NCBI GenBank assembly: GCA_026874595.1
Contig: CM049317.1
Location: forward strand, 20,355,882 to 20,419,881
Origin: Sipunculus nudus
Lineage: Eukaryota > Annelida > Sipuncula > Golfingiida > Sipunculidae
Length of the DNA stretch: 64,000 nt
Reading direction: 5' to 3'
The notes under the pieces: model-generated
Seen by the model: the letters and a program-made list of their open reading frames with translations, nothing else
Told to the model about the DNA's origin: nothing
Databases searched by the model: none
Shown here: positions 24,789-36,978 of the stretch, piece after piece
How positions within the stretch are numbered: position 1 is the stretch's first letter
How the letters are laid out: every line of letters starts with the position of its first letter
Made by a program: the position numbers and the translations under genes

Positions 24789-25275
24789 ACTAGAGGTTGA
24801 AGATCCTCAATTAGCTCCTATAATGGCAGCCCAAGGGACAGGGATCCATATTGAAAGTCAGATTGGTCTGAAATTTTTTACCATAAATAATCTAAAAGGG
24901 AAAAAAATTAATAAAACAATCACAGGATTGTCTAAAATGTTATTGTAAAAAAATTTAAAGTATTTGATTGGCAGCCATATATTTATGGATTCAACAGCAG
25001 TCTGAAATTTTAAAGCACACAAACCCTCAAGGGTGTCAATGTTCTGTCAAAATTTTGCATGAAAATCCCTTACTGAGGTCCAGTCTCCATAATAGGTATT
25101 AAGCAGGTCTGTAATTGGATAACAGGCACCATTTTGAACCATGAATTCTAGAAAGATCTCATTGAAATACTGCACTCGAAAGAAAGCATCCCGGATGGAC
25201 AGAAAGATAAGATGAAAGGGTGGACAGATGGACAAGTCAATCACTATAATACACCCCTTTTCAAGCGGGGTTCTA
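24789..25275 (+). mobile_element. ACTAGA-type hairpin-ended repeat
   Basis: Begins ACTAGAGGTTGAAGATCC and ends with GGACAGATGGACAAG, CACTATAATACA and a CCCC-nine-nt-GGGG hairpin (25254-25270). I recall very similar ACTAGAGG...ATAATACG-CCCC-hairpin repeats in bivalve genomes, but cannot confirm that here. Non-coding, about 490 bp. The last bases may overlap the neighbouring decayed exon block. Confidence 0.5.
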
Positions 25276-25675
25276 ACAACAAAAAAAGTAAATTCTGTGA
25301 AGGGTGTATTGCAGTGCAATTTACTAGAAACTATATATCAGTGTATCCAGCAGGTGAACTCGGCCCATGGAAACCTGGCTGAAGTCTTGAACTCAAGAAC
25401 AGGTAATATTCTACCAAGGTCATTGTGAGCAACATGTATGATTGGAAGCTTAACAATGGGAAGCTCTTACTAGTTTATTTGTAAGGAGCAATCTTGGAAG
25501 AACTAAAAGGAGTAAATACATTACAAAAATTTCATCTATACCTTTGGGAATGATCCTGGACAGTCACTTATTATCTCTGTTGCTTGAGTTCATCAAATTC
25601 CTTTTTCTGCATCTGAATTAAAGGATAGACTGTACTCAAAGTGTTCTGTGGTCGGTGCTAAAGAAATGTCTGCTA

Positions 25676-26229
25676 CAAATATAAATTCAAAACGTCACAT
25701 AGAAATATGAAAACTGAGCATTTCTTGCAGAGCATAAAAATGTATATATAATTACATACATACCTCGACAATTATTATATATCCAACTTCAAGGGAAATA
25801 AGCAATTCTTCAAAAGCTAAGGGGTTCAGAATATTAATGTATTTCTGCATGAAGAATGCACTGCAATAACCCCTATAGAAGCTACTAATAAAATGTATGG
25901 TAATACCAGACCATTACCATATGAAAAACTAGCCAAGAAAAATAAAAATTAAAAAAAAAGCACCGTATTATATTATTCTTGCACATGATATTCACCCTAA
26001 TATTTTTCAGATACAACATCAAACAAATTGCATGGTCAGGATTTCTCTGCTACACAAACTTGCTTATACACCCACACACAAAATACACTTTTATTCCTTT
26101 TACAAAAATAATATATAAAATATGCAGGGGATAACAACATGCTATGACGGGGGTTCTCTGAAGGATACTGGAAGGGCAGTACTATATTTTGAGGACAGAC
26201 TATCCCTACCAGCATATGTTGTATTCTCA
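25676..26229. other. No recognisable gene
   Basis: AT-rich sequence with no supported coding frame, RNA gene or transposon end. Confidence 0.5.
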
Positions 26230-26634
26230 TCATTGCTTACAGTATATAACACAATACAAACTTATCACGCACACCTGCAAGAGGCAACAAACAACACAAC
26301 AAATACACATAAACAAACACCTCATATCACTAAAAACAAATACATACACCTTTATTGAGTAAAATGGAAAACATAACAGTACTCCAGGCTGCAGGCTTAT
26401 GATGAAAATGTTAATCGCTCTCCAATCATTCAAGATCAAGTTCTGCTCTCTGGATTGGCTGGGTCTCTGCTGCTGGTGTTGGTATAGGTTTGTATTCTGC
26501 CTGGCCTTTTTGGCTTTGGGTGCTGTGGCTCTCCTCAGGTCACCAGTATGGGTAAAACGCTGGTGGTCTCGCGGCTCCCTGCAATGCTTGCATATATATA
26601 TGGCATCACCTCTATAGGCTCCATCAAATGTCAA
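26230..26634 (-). other. Unidentified 134-codon frame
   Basis: The frame opens at a TTG just after an in-frame stop, so there is no ATG start here; it could be an exon or debris. The N-terminal half is polar with CKHC and a run of basic and glutamine residues (RFTHTGDLRRATAPKAKKAR, YQHQQQRPSQ); the C-terminal half is hydrophobic and probably beyond the real end. AATAAA occurs on this strand near 26347-26353. No family recognised. Confidence 0.2.
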
Positions 26635-26866
26635 TTATGCTTTAGGAGCACAAAGGGCCGGAGCCTTGACTACAGCCACCTGTAGCTGCTCAATAAAACA
26701 TGTTCAGTCAGTCAGTGTACGTTTATCTGCATATTTGCATGACCTTGACAAAAAAGGGCCAGGTCACTAGTTTTTTTATATTCTCAAAGAATTAGTTGAC
26801 ATGATTCATATAACAAAGATGAGTGGAAAATAGGTAATATACTTTAAAAGTTGTGGGTTTCACAAT

Positions 26867-26870
<4 letters not shown>

Positions 26871-26946
<76 letters not shown>

Positions 26947-26948
26947 TT
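26871..26948. repeat. (AT)n microsatellite
   Basis: About 35 AT dinucleotides, flanked by AT-rich unique sequence. Confidence 0.95.
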
Positions 26949-28044
26949 TAGTCAAGGGTGGGCTTTTGTCCTATTCTGCAAGTTCAGGGATGGGCTTTTG
27001 TATGGATGGGTTTTTGTCTGTCACACTAACTCAGTAACCACTGGATGGTTCATGGTCAAAACCTTCATACACCTACACCGAAACAACCATTGGGTGGATT
27101 ATTTTGATAAAATGTTGGTAAATCTATCTAAAAATATATGTCAAATATAAAATTTGTATTATTTTATATCATTTATATATTTTTTATATTTCAAAGATAT
27201 TTTGGTGGGATGTTTTAAATAGACATGGAGTCTATTAGAGTTATTGTATTATCATAACAATATCTTTCTGTTTGTGATATATCACGTACTATTACTATTA
27301 ACACATTTTACCATCTGTTATTATTACTATTACTGGGGTATCAATTACTCTTACTGTTACCTATACATGTGGGATGCTTCTACACCTCGCACAGCCAACA
27401 GTGCTAAACCAGCACTATCATCACTTGTGTAAACTAAAATTAAAATATATTGTAGGCGATATATGACCTAGTTTTATTAACATTTTCTTATACGAAGTCT
27501 GTCATCGACAGAAGGCTTATTATAATGCTTGACACCTTAATTATTTAAACATATTTAACGCTGTTCATTTTCATTTTGTAACCTAAACGATCAATATTTT
27601 CATTACAAATGTTACTTTATATTCTAATTAGCAATGTATAAAGAACAAGACAATGCAATTTCCTTGCAAGGGATTAATTCAATTTTAACCTTATAAATCA
27701 GTCTTATCATGCATTTTAAAAGTGAAGCATTTATTTTACCATACCAATACTACATAAAATATAGCACAGACACATCCTTCCTCACATATTCATAAGCATA
27801 ACTTATTGTAATGTTACAGAATGAAATTTCAGGTTCTATGGTTATCTTGTCATCTTCACAGTATTTCCACTGGATTTTCCAACAAAGTTTTACAAATTAT
27901 GAAATTACTGAGAGGAATGCGGGTTAATATTCAACCAATTGAAACTATTCTATTTGGAAACATACCAAACATTGATAACTATAACTATGTTCTTAGAGGC
28001 CTCCGAGAGTCAGTTGTTGCGAGCTAGAGAACATATAAAGTAGT
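26949..28044. other. No recognisable gene
   Basis: AT-rich. Short frames at 27244 and 27821 are unrecognised. The phrase GGGCTTTTGTC occurs twice near 26958-27000. Confidence 0.5.
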
Positions 28045-28490
28045 AATATTATGAAGGTCTTACTGTTTTGAGAGGCCTCTGACAGTTCCAACAGTCACCA
28101 ACAGTAAGCATATCATCAGGTAGTATGAAGGTTTTACTGTCCTGAGAAGCCTCGAACAGTTCTGACAGTCACTGACAGTGAGCATATAATGTAGCAATAT
28201 GAAGGTGTTACTGTTCTGTGAGATCTCCTACAGCTCTGACAGTCACCAACAGTGATCATATAAACTAGCAATATGAAGGTCTTACTGCTCTGATAGGCTG
28301 CCGACAGTTCCTGCAGGAAGCATATCCTCTGGTAGTATAAAGGTCTAAATGTTCTAAGAACCCCCCCCCCCCCCCCCCGACAGCTTTGACATTCAATGAC
28401 AGTACAGACATAACAGTGTGTATGAAGGTCCTACTTTTCTTACAGGCCAAAAATAAGCATATGGCCTAGTAGTACACTTCATTTTGTCAA
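28045..28490. repeat. 74-bp minisatellite, six copies
   Basis: ATGAAGGT recurs at 28051, 28125, 28199, 28273, about 28337 (ATAAAGGT) and 28422. The first four are exactly 74 bp apart; the last two are shifted by a deletion and by a C-run expansion (28363-28378). Shared words are GACAGT, CACCAACAGTGA and GCATAT. Confidence 0.88.
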
Positions 28491-28607
28491 TAAATGCATA
28501 TTTTAGCTTTATGAGTATGTTTACCTGTAACCAAGCATCAATCAGTGTATTTCAATTAAAAGACCTAACCATGAGTATCAGTATCAACAGATTAGAAACT
28601 AGCATTA

Positions 28608-28690
28608 CTGTATTTACTTTTGTATAAGACACCCCATGTATCAGACGACCCCCCCCCCCCTATTTTGAACCTCAAGTTTTGGTACAAATT
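28608..28690. mobile_element. Possible MITE end (TATAAGAC/CAGACGACCCC type)
   Basis: The words TATAAGACACC and CAGACGACCCCCCC, then TTTTGAACC, resemble one end of a common invertebrate MITE family as I remember it. Only one end was found, so this may be a fragment or chance. Confidence 0.25.
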
Positions 28691-29799
28691 ATTTTCCAGC
28701 ATCTTGGCTTTGCCAGCTACTAAGGATCACTATGTCAGCATAATGATCACTTTAAAACCGATAACTGAGATGGGATTTTATAATATTTGATTCTTAAAAT
28801 GGTCAGTGGTATATTTTTTTTAAAGATTCTACAAGTGAAAACAGGAAAGTTATATACAAAATTTTAAGGTATGGAACAGACCAAAACAGAATTTATCAAC
28901 ATATAAAAAAATGTGTATTTACAACAATTCAAATGAATATCATAAGAGACAGCAGAGGGTCAATTTTAGGGTCCAAATTTGGGTAATAAATTATTTTTGG
29001 CAAATGTCCATGAGGTGGCACCCACTAAAAATTAGCATGGAAGTTTCATCATACCATGCAGGTAGGATAACAGGACCCTTTTAATAACCATTTTCCCCTT
29101 AGAACAGTTGTAGAATGGAATAACTTGGGATAAAATGTGGTTGAAGCCCTATCTTAACCACTCTCAAATTATCATGTAATCAATATTAATATTAGTATGA
29201 TACTTATTAAATGAGTGGTGCACCCTCATCAAACTCTTAATTCTGTATACTTGGGACTGCTTGTATTCCTACCAGTCTTTAATTCAACAAAGCTGAATGA
29301 CTTGTTCTGCAGCACAGTGAAACTTGAGCCTCTACTTTAATTACAGTATCTTACCCACACCATGCTGACATACTAACATGGTTTGTGAATCAGTTCATGG
29401 TCCACATTACTTCATTACCAGGTTGTTTTCTAAATGGTAGCTTCAAAGCCTTCATATATCACCCAGTCAAAATTACTTGCCTGAGGCTATATGCATGGCA
29501 TCAGGCATGCACACTACGGTTTGCATGATATCCTGCATAGTTTGTACAATTTACCTGATACTGTGCGTATTATTACCTATGTACACAAAATATTGTGTAT
29601 GTTGCTCCTTTTACACATATACTTTCGTTCAGACAGAAGGCTACATGCATGATTTTGATCAGAACTGTGCAAAAAACATGGTGGTCAGAAGTGAGAACAC
29701 ATATATTCTTTTTCAATAAAGTTATAAATCAACAGCAAAATAAACATAGTTATCTCATAATTCTACATAGCCTCTGAGCAACAGTGTTTCAATGAGAGG
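28691..29799. other. No recognisable gene
   Basis: AT-rich with short unrecognised frames (for example 29477-29719). Nothing else supported. Confidence 0.5.
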
Positions 29800-32700
29800 C
29801 ATATTTTACTCTGACAGTGTGCTCATCTTGTATTTCAAGGGTTAGGGTTTCACCAATATCTATTTAACAGCCACATTTTACTGTGATACAGTACGATCAT
29901 CTTGTAATTCAAAGGATAGGGTATCAACTATATCTTTGTGACAGGCACAGTTTACTGTGACACAGTGTGATCATGTTGTATTTCAAGGGCTAGGGGTTTA
30001 CCCATGTGTGATAATCACATATCACTGTCACGCTGTATGTTCATCTTGTATTTCAAGGATAAGGGTTTTACCAACATCTATGTAACAGGCACATTGTACA
30101 GTGACACAGTGTGCTCATCTTGTATTTTAAGGGTTAGGGTTTCACCCATGTCTATGTGAAAGGCACATTTCACAGTGATACTCATTCACTTTGATTCAGC
30201 CTTTTGAAATCAGTTCAGCAGAAGCCAAACAAAAGGCCTATTGGCCCGCAAACATACTATTGTGATTAGTGTGTTCATCATGTATTTCAAGGGTTAGGGT
30301 TTTATCCATATCTATATGACAGCCACATTGTATTGTGAAACGGTAAGCTCATCTTGTATTTCAAGGGTAAGGGTTTCACCCATATCTATTTGACAGCCAT
30401 ATTTTAATATTGTGACACAGTATGTTCATCTTGTATTTCAAGGGTTACAATTTCAGCCATATCTATGTGACAGGCACATGGTACAGTGACACAGTGTGCT
30501 CATCTTGTATTTCAAGGGTTAGGGTTTACCCATATCTATGTGACAGGCACATTGTACAGTGACACAGTGTGCTCATTTTGTAATTCAAGGGTTAGGGTTT
30601 CACCCATATCTATATGACAGCCATATTTTTAATATTGTGACACAGTGAACTCATCTTGTATTTCAAGGGTTAAGGTTTTACCTATATCTTTATGACAGCT
30701 GTATTTTTAATATTGTGACACAGCATGCTCATCTTGTAGGGTTAGGGTTTCGCTCATATCTATGTAACAGGCATGTTCTACAGTGACAGTGTGCTCATCT
30801 TGTATTTCAAGGGTTAGGGTTTCACTCATATCTATGTGACAGGCACACTGTACAGTGAAACAGTGTGCTCATCTTGCATTTCAAGGGTTAGGGTTTCACT
30901 CATATTTATGTGACAGGCACACTGTACAGTGACAAAGGGTGCTCATCTTGTATTTCAAGGGTAGGGTTTCACTCATATCTATGTGACAGGCACATTGTAC
31001 AGTGACACAGTGTGCTCATCTTGTATTTCATGGGTTAGGGTTTCCCCATATCTATGTAACAGTCACATTGTACAGTGACACAGTGTGCTCATCTTGTATT
31101 TCAAGGATTAGGGTTTACCAATATTTAAGTGACAGGCACATTGTACAGTGACACAGTGTGCTCATCTTGTATTTCAAGGATTAGGGTTTACCCATATCTA
31201 TGTGACAGGCACATGGTACAGTGACACAGTGTGCTCATCTTGTATTTCAAGGGTTAGGGTTTACCCATGTCTATGTGACAGGCACATTGTACAGTGACAC
31301 AGTGTGCTCATCTTGTATTTCAAGGGTTAGGGTTTCACCTATATCTATATGACAGCCATTATTTTAATATTGTGACACAGTATGAACATCTTGTATTTCA
31401 TGGGTTACAATTTCAGCCATATCTATGTGACAGGCACATTGTACAGTGACACAGTGTGCTCATCTTGTATTTCAAGGATTAGGGTTTACCCATATTTATG
31501 TGACAGGCACATGGTACAGTGACACAGTGTGCTCATCTTGTATTTCAAGAGTTAGGGTTTACCCATATCTATGTGACAGGCACATTGTACAGTGACACAG
31601 TGTGCTCATCTTGTATTTCAAGGGTTAGGGTTTCACTCATCTATGTGACAGGCACACTGTACAGTAACACAGTGTGCTCATCTTGTATTTCAAGGGTTAG
31701 GGTTTCACCTATATCTATATGACAGCCATTATTTTAATATTGTGACACAGTATGCACATCTTGTATTTCAAGGGTTACAATTTCAGCCATATATCTATGT
31801 GACAGGCACAATGTACAGTGCTACAGTGTGCTCATCTTGTATTTCAAGGGTTAGGGTTTACCCATATCTATGTGACAGGCACATGGTACAGTGACACAGT
31901 GTGCTCATTTTGTATTTCAAGGGTTAGGGTTTCACCCATATCTATATGACAGCCATATTTTTAATATTGTGACACAGTGTACTCATCTTGTATTTCATGG
32001 GTTAAGGTTTAACCTATATCTTTATGACAGCTGTATTTTTAATATTGTGACACAGCATGCTCATCTTGTATTTCAAGGGTTACAATTCCAGCCATATCTA
32101 TGTAACAGGCACATTGTACAGTGACACAGTGTGCTCATCTTGTATTTTAAGGGTTAGGGTTTCACCCATATCTATGTGAAAGGCACATTTCACAGTGATA
32201 CTCATTCACTTTGATTCAGCCTTCTGAAATCAGTTCGGCAAAAGCCAAACAAAAGGCCTATTAACCAGCAATATACTATTGTGACTAGTGTGTTCATCTT
32301 GTATTTCAAGGATTAGGGTTTTATCCATATCTATATGACAGCCACATTGTATTGTGAAACGGTAAGCTCATCTTGTATTTCAAGGGTTAGGGTTTCACCT
32401 ATATCTATATGACAGCCATATTTTTAATATTGTGACACAGTGTGCTCATATTGTATTTCAAGGGTAAGGGTTTCACTCATATCTATGTGACAGGCACACT
32501 GTACAGTGACACAGTGTGCTCATCTTTTATTTCAAGGGTAAGGGTTTCACCCATATCTATTTGACAGCCATATTTTAATATTGTGACACAGTGTGTTCAT
32601 CTTGTATTTCAAGGGTTACAATTTCAGCCATATCTATGTGACAGGCACATGGTACAGTGACACAGTGTGCTCATCTTGTATTTCAGGGGTTAGGGTTTAC

Positions 32701-35700
32701 CCATATCTATGTGACAGGCACATTGTACAGTGACACAGTGTGCTCATTTTGTATTTAAAGGGTTAGGGTTTCACCCATATCTATATGACAGCCATATTTT
32801 TAATATTGTGACACAGTGAACTCATCTTGTATTTCAAGGGTTAAGGTTTTACCTATATCTTTATGACAGCTGTATTTTTAATATTGTGACACAGCATGCT
32901 CATCTTGTAGGGTTAGGGTTTCGCTCATATCTATGTAACAGGCATGTTCTACAGTGACAGTGTGCTCATCTTGTATTTCAAGGGTTAGGGTTTCACTCAT
33001 ATCTATGTGACAGGCACACTGTACAGTGAAACAGTGTGCTCATCTTGCATTTCAAGGGTTAGGGTTTCACTCATATTTATGTGACAGGCACACTGTACAG
33101 TGACAAAGGGTGCTCATCTTGTATTTCAAGGGTAGGGTTTCACTCATATCTATGTGACAGGCACATTGTACAGTGACACAGTGTGCTCATCTTGTATTTC
33201 ATGGGTTAGGGTTTCCCCATATCTATGTAACAGGCACATTGTACAGTGACACAGTGTGCTCATCTTGTATTTCAAGGATTAGGGTTTACCAATATCTATG
33301 TGACAGGCACATGGTACAGTGACACAGTGTGCTCATCTTGTATTTCAAGGATTAGGGTTTACCCATATCTATGTGACAGGCACATGGTTCAGTGACACAG
33401 TGTCCTCATCTTGTATTTCAAGGGTTAGGGTTTACCCATATCTATGTGACAGGCACATTGTACAGTGACACAGTGTGCTCATCTTTTATTTCAAGGGTTA
33501 GGGTTTCACCTATATCTATATGACAGCCATTATTTTAATATTGTGACACAGTATGAACATCTTGTATTTCAAGGGTTACAATTTCAGCCATATCTATGTG
33601 ACAGGCACATTGTACAGTGACACAGTGTGCTCATCTTGTATTTCAAGGATTAGGGTTTACCCATATCTATGTGACAGGCACATGGTACAGTGACACAGTG
33701 TGTTCATCTTGTATTTCAAGGGTTAGGGTTTACCCATATCTATGTGACAGGCACATTGTACAGTGACACAGTGTGCTCATCTTGTATTTCAAGGGTTAGG
33801 GTTTCACTCATCTATGTGACAGGCACACTGTACAGTAACACAGTGTGCTCATCTTGTATTTCAAGGGTTAGGGTTTCACCTATATCTATATGACAGCCAT
33901 TATTTTAATATTGTGACACAGTATGCACATTTTGTATTTCAAGGGTTACAATTTCAGCCATATATCTATGTGACAGGCACATTGTACAGTGCTACAGTGT
34001 GCAGATCTTGTATTTCAAGGGTTAGGGTTTACCCCTATCTATGTGACAGGCACATGGTACAGTGACACAGTGTGCTCATTTTGTATTTCAAGGGTTAGGG
34101 TTTCACCCATATCTATATGACAGCCATATTTTTAATATTGTGACACAGTGTACTCATCTTGTATTTCAAGGGTTAAGGTTTTACCTATATCTTTATGACA
34201 GCTGTATTTTTAATATTGTGACACAGCATGCTCATCTTGTATTTCAAGGGTTACAATTACAGCCATATCTATGTAACAGGCACATTGTACAGTGACACAG
34301 TGTGCTCATCTTGTATTTCAAGAGTTAGGGTTTACCCATATCTATGTGACAGGCACATTGTACAGTGACACAGTGTGCTCATCTTGTATTTCAAGGGTTA
34401 GGGTTTACCCATATCTATGTGACAGGCACATGGTACAGTGACACAGTGTGCGCATTTTGTATTTCAAGGGTTAGGGTTTACCAATATCTATGTGACAGGC
34501 ACACTGTACAGTAACACAGTGTGCTCATCTTGTATTTCAAGGGTTAGGGTTTCACCTATATATATATGACAGCCATTATTTTAATATTGTGACACAGTAT
34601 GCACATTTTGTATTTCAAGGGTTACAATTCCAGCCATATCTATGTAACAGGCACATTGTACAGTGACACAGTGTGCTCATCTTGTATTTTAAGGGTTAGG
34701 GTTTCACCCATATCTATGTGAAAGGCACATTTCACAGTGATACTCATTCACTTTGATTCAGCCTTCTGAAATCAGTTCGGCAAAAGCCAAACAAAAGGCC
34801 TATTAACCAGCAATATACTATTGTGACTAGTGTGTTCATCTTGTATTTCAAGGATTAGGGTTTTATCCATATCTATATGACAGCCAAATTGTATTTTGAA
34901 ACGGTAAGCTCATCTTGTATTTCAAGGGTTAGGGTTTCACCTATATCTATATGACAGCCATATTTTTAATATTGTGACACAGTGTGCTCATATTGTATTT
35001 CAAGGGTTAGGGTTTCACTCATATCTATGTGACAGGCACACTGTACAGTGACACAGTGTGCTCATCTTTTATTTCAAGGGTAAGGGTTTCACCCATATCT
35101 ATTTGACAGCCATATTTTAATATTGTGACACAGTATGTTCATCTTGTATTTCAAGGGTTACAATTTCAGCCATATCTATGTGACAGGCACATGGTACAGT
35201 GACACTGTGTGCTCATCTTGTATTTCAGGGGTTAGGGTTTACCCATATCTATGTGACAGGCACATTGTACAGTGACACAGTGTGCTCATTTTGTATTTCA
35301 AGGGTTAGGGTTTCACCCATATCTATATGACAGCCATATTTTTAATATTGTGACACAGTGAACTCATCTTGTATTTCAAGGGTTAAGGTTTTACCTATAT
35401 CTATATGACAGCCATATTTTTAATATTGTGACACAGTGTGCTCATATTGTATTTCAAGGGTTAGGGTTTCCCCATATCTATGTAACAGTCACATTGTACA
35501 GTGACACAGTGTGCTCATCTTGTATTTCAAGGATTAGGGTTTACCAATATTTAAGTGACAGGCACATTGTACAGTGACACAGTGTGCTCATCTTGTATTT
35601 CAAGGATTAGGGTTTACCCATATCTATGTGACAGGCACATGGTACAGTGACACAGTGTGCTCATCTTGTATTTCAGGGGTTAGGGTTTACCCATATCTAT

Positions 35701-36978
35701 GTGACAGGCACATTGTACAGTGACACAGTGTGCTCATTTTGTATTTCAAGGGTTAGGGTTTCACCCATATCTATATGACAGCCATATTTTTAATATTGTG
35801 ACACAGTGAACTCATCTTGTATTTCAAGGGTTAAGGTTTTACCTATATCTTTATGACAGCTGTATTTTTAATATTGTGACACAGCATGCTCATCTTGTAG
35901 GGTTAGGGTTTCGCTCATATCTATGTAACAGGCATGTTCTACAGTGACAGTGTGCTCATCTTGTATTTCAAGGGTTAGGGTTTCACTCATATCTATGTGA
36001 CAGGCACACTGTACAGTAAAACAGTGTGCTCATCTTGCATTTCAAGGGTTAGGGTTTCACTCATATTTATGTGACAGGCACACTGTACAGTGACAAAGGG
36101 TGCTCATCTTGTAATTCAAGGGTAGGGTTTCACTCATATCTATGTGACAGGCACATTGTACAGTGACACAGTGTGCTCATCTTGTATTTCAAGGGTTAGG
36201 GTTTCCCCATATCTATGTAACAGGCACATTGTACAGTGACACAGTGTGCTCATCTTATATTTCAAGGATTAGGGTTTACCAATATCTATGTGACAGGCAC
36301 ATGGTACAGTGACACAGTGTGCTCATCTTGTATTTCAAGGGGTAGGGTTTACCCATATCTATGTGACAGGCACATTGTACAGCGACACAGTGTGCTCATC
36401 TTGTATGTCAAGGGTTAGGGTTTCACCTATATCTATATGACAGCCATTATTTTAATATTGTGACACAGTATGAACATCTTGTATTTCAAGGGTTAGGGTT
36501 TCACTCATATCTATGTGACAGGCACATTGTACAGTGACACAGTGTGCTCATCTTGTATTTCAAGGATTAGGGTTTACCCATATCTATGTGACAGGCACAT
36601 GGTACAGTGACATAGTGTGATCATCTTGTATTTCAAGGGTTAGGGTTTACCCATATCTATGTGACAGGCACATTGTACAGTGACACAGTGTGCTCATCTT
36701 GTATTTCAAGGGTTAGGGTTTCACTCATCTATGTGACAGGCACACTGTACAGTAACACAGTGTGCTCATCTTGTATTTCAAGGGTTAGGGTTTCACCTAT
36801 ATCTAAATGACAGCCATTATTTTAATATTGTGACACAGTATGCACATTTTGTATTTCAAGGGTTACAATTTCAGCCATATATCTATGTGACAGGCACATT
36901 GTACAGTGCTACAGTGTGCTCATCTTGTATTTCAAGGGTTAGGGTTTACCCATATCTATGTGACAGGCACATGGTACA

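Larger units (their letters stand above)
23130..25645 (-). pseudogene. Triplicated, decayed exon-like segment (possible MRH-type domain exons)
   Basis: Three related minus-strand segments lie about 1.2 kb apart: 25542-25645 (104 bp), 24363-24467 (105 bp) and 23130-23254 (125 bp). All have an acceptor ending in (C/A)CACAG before AAC and a donor AAG or AAAG followed by GTATA. A second segment type precedes two of them, at about 25300-25374 and 23590-23657. Translations contain TLYFDWDAKKACDV, SLSFNSDAEKG and TLLQFFSADG. All three carry stops or shifts, so they cannot be functional exons as they stand. The T-L-x-F-x-(C/S/W)-D-A pattern is reminiscent of mannose-6-phosphate-receptor-homology repeats, which is a weak inference. 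A plus-strand exon reading at about 25308-25395 (NLLETIYQCIQQVNSAHGNL, then donor GTAATA) is an alternative. A MITE and another repeat interrupt the block. Confidence 0.3.
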
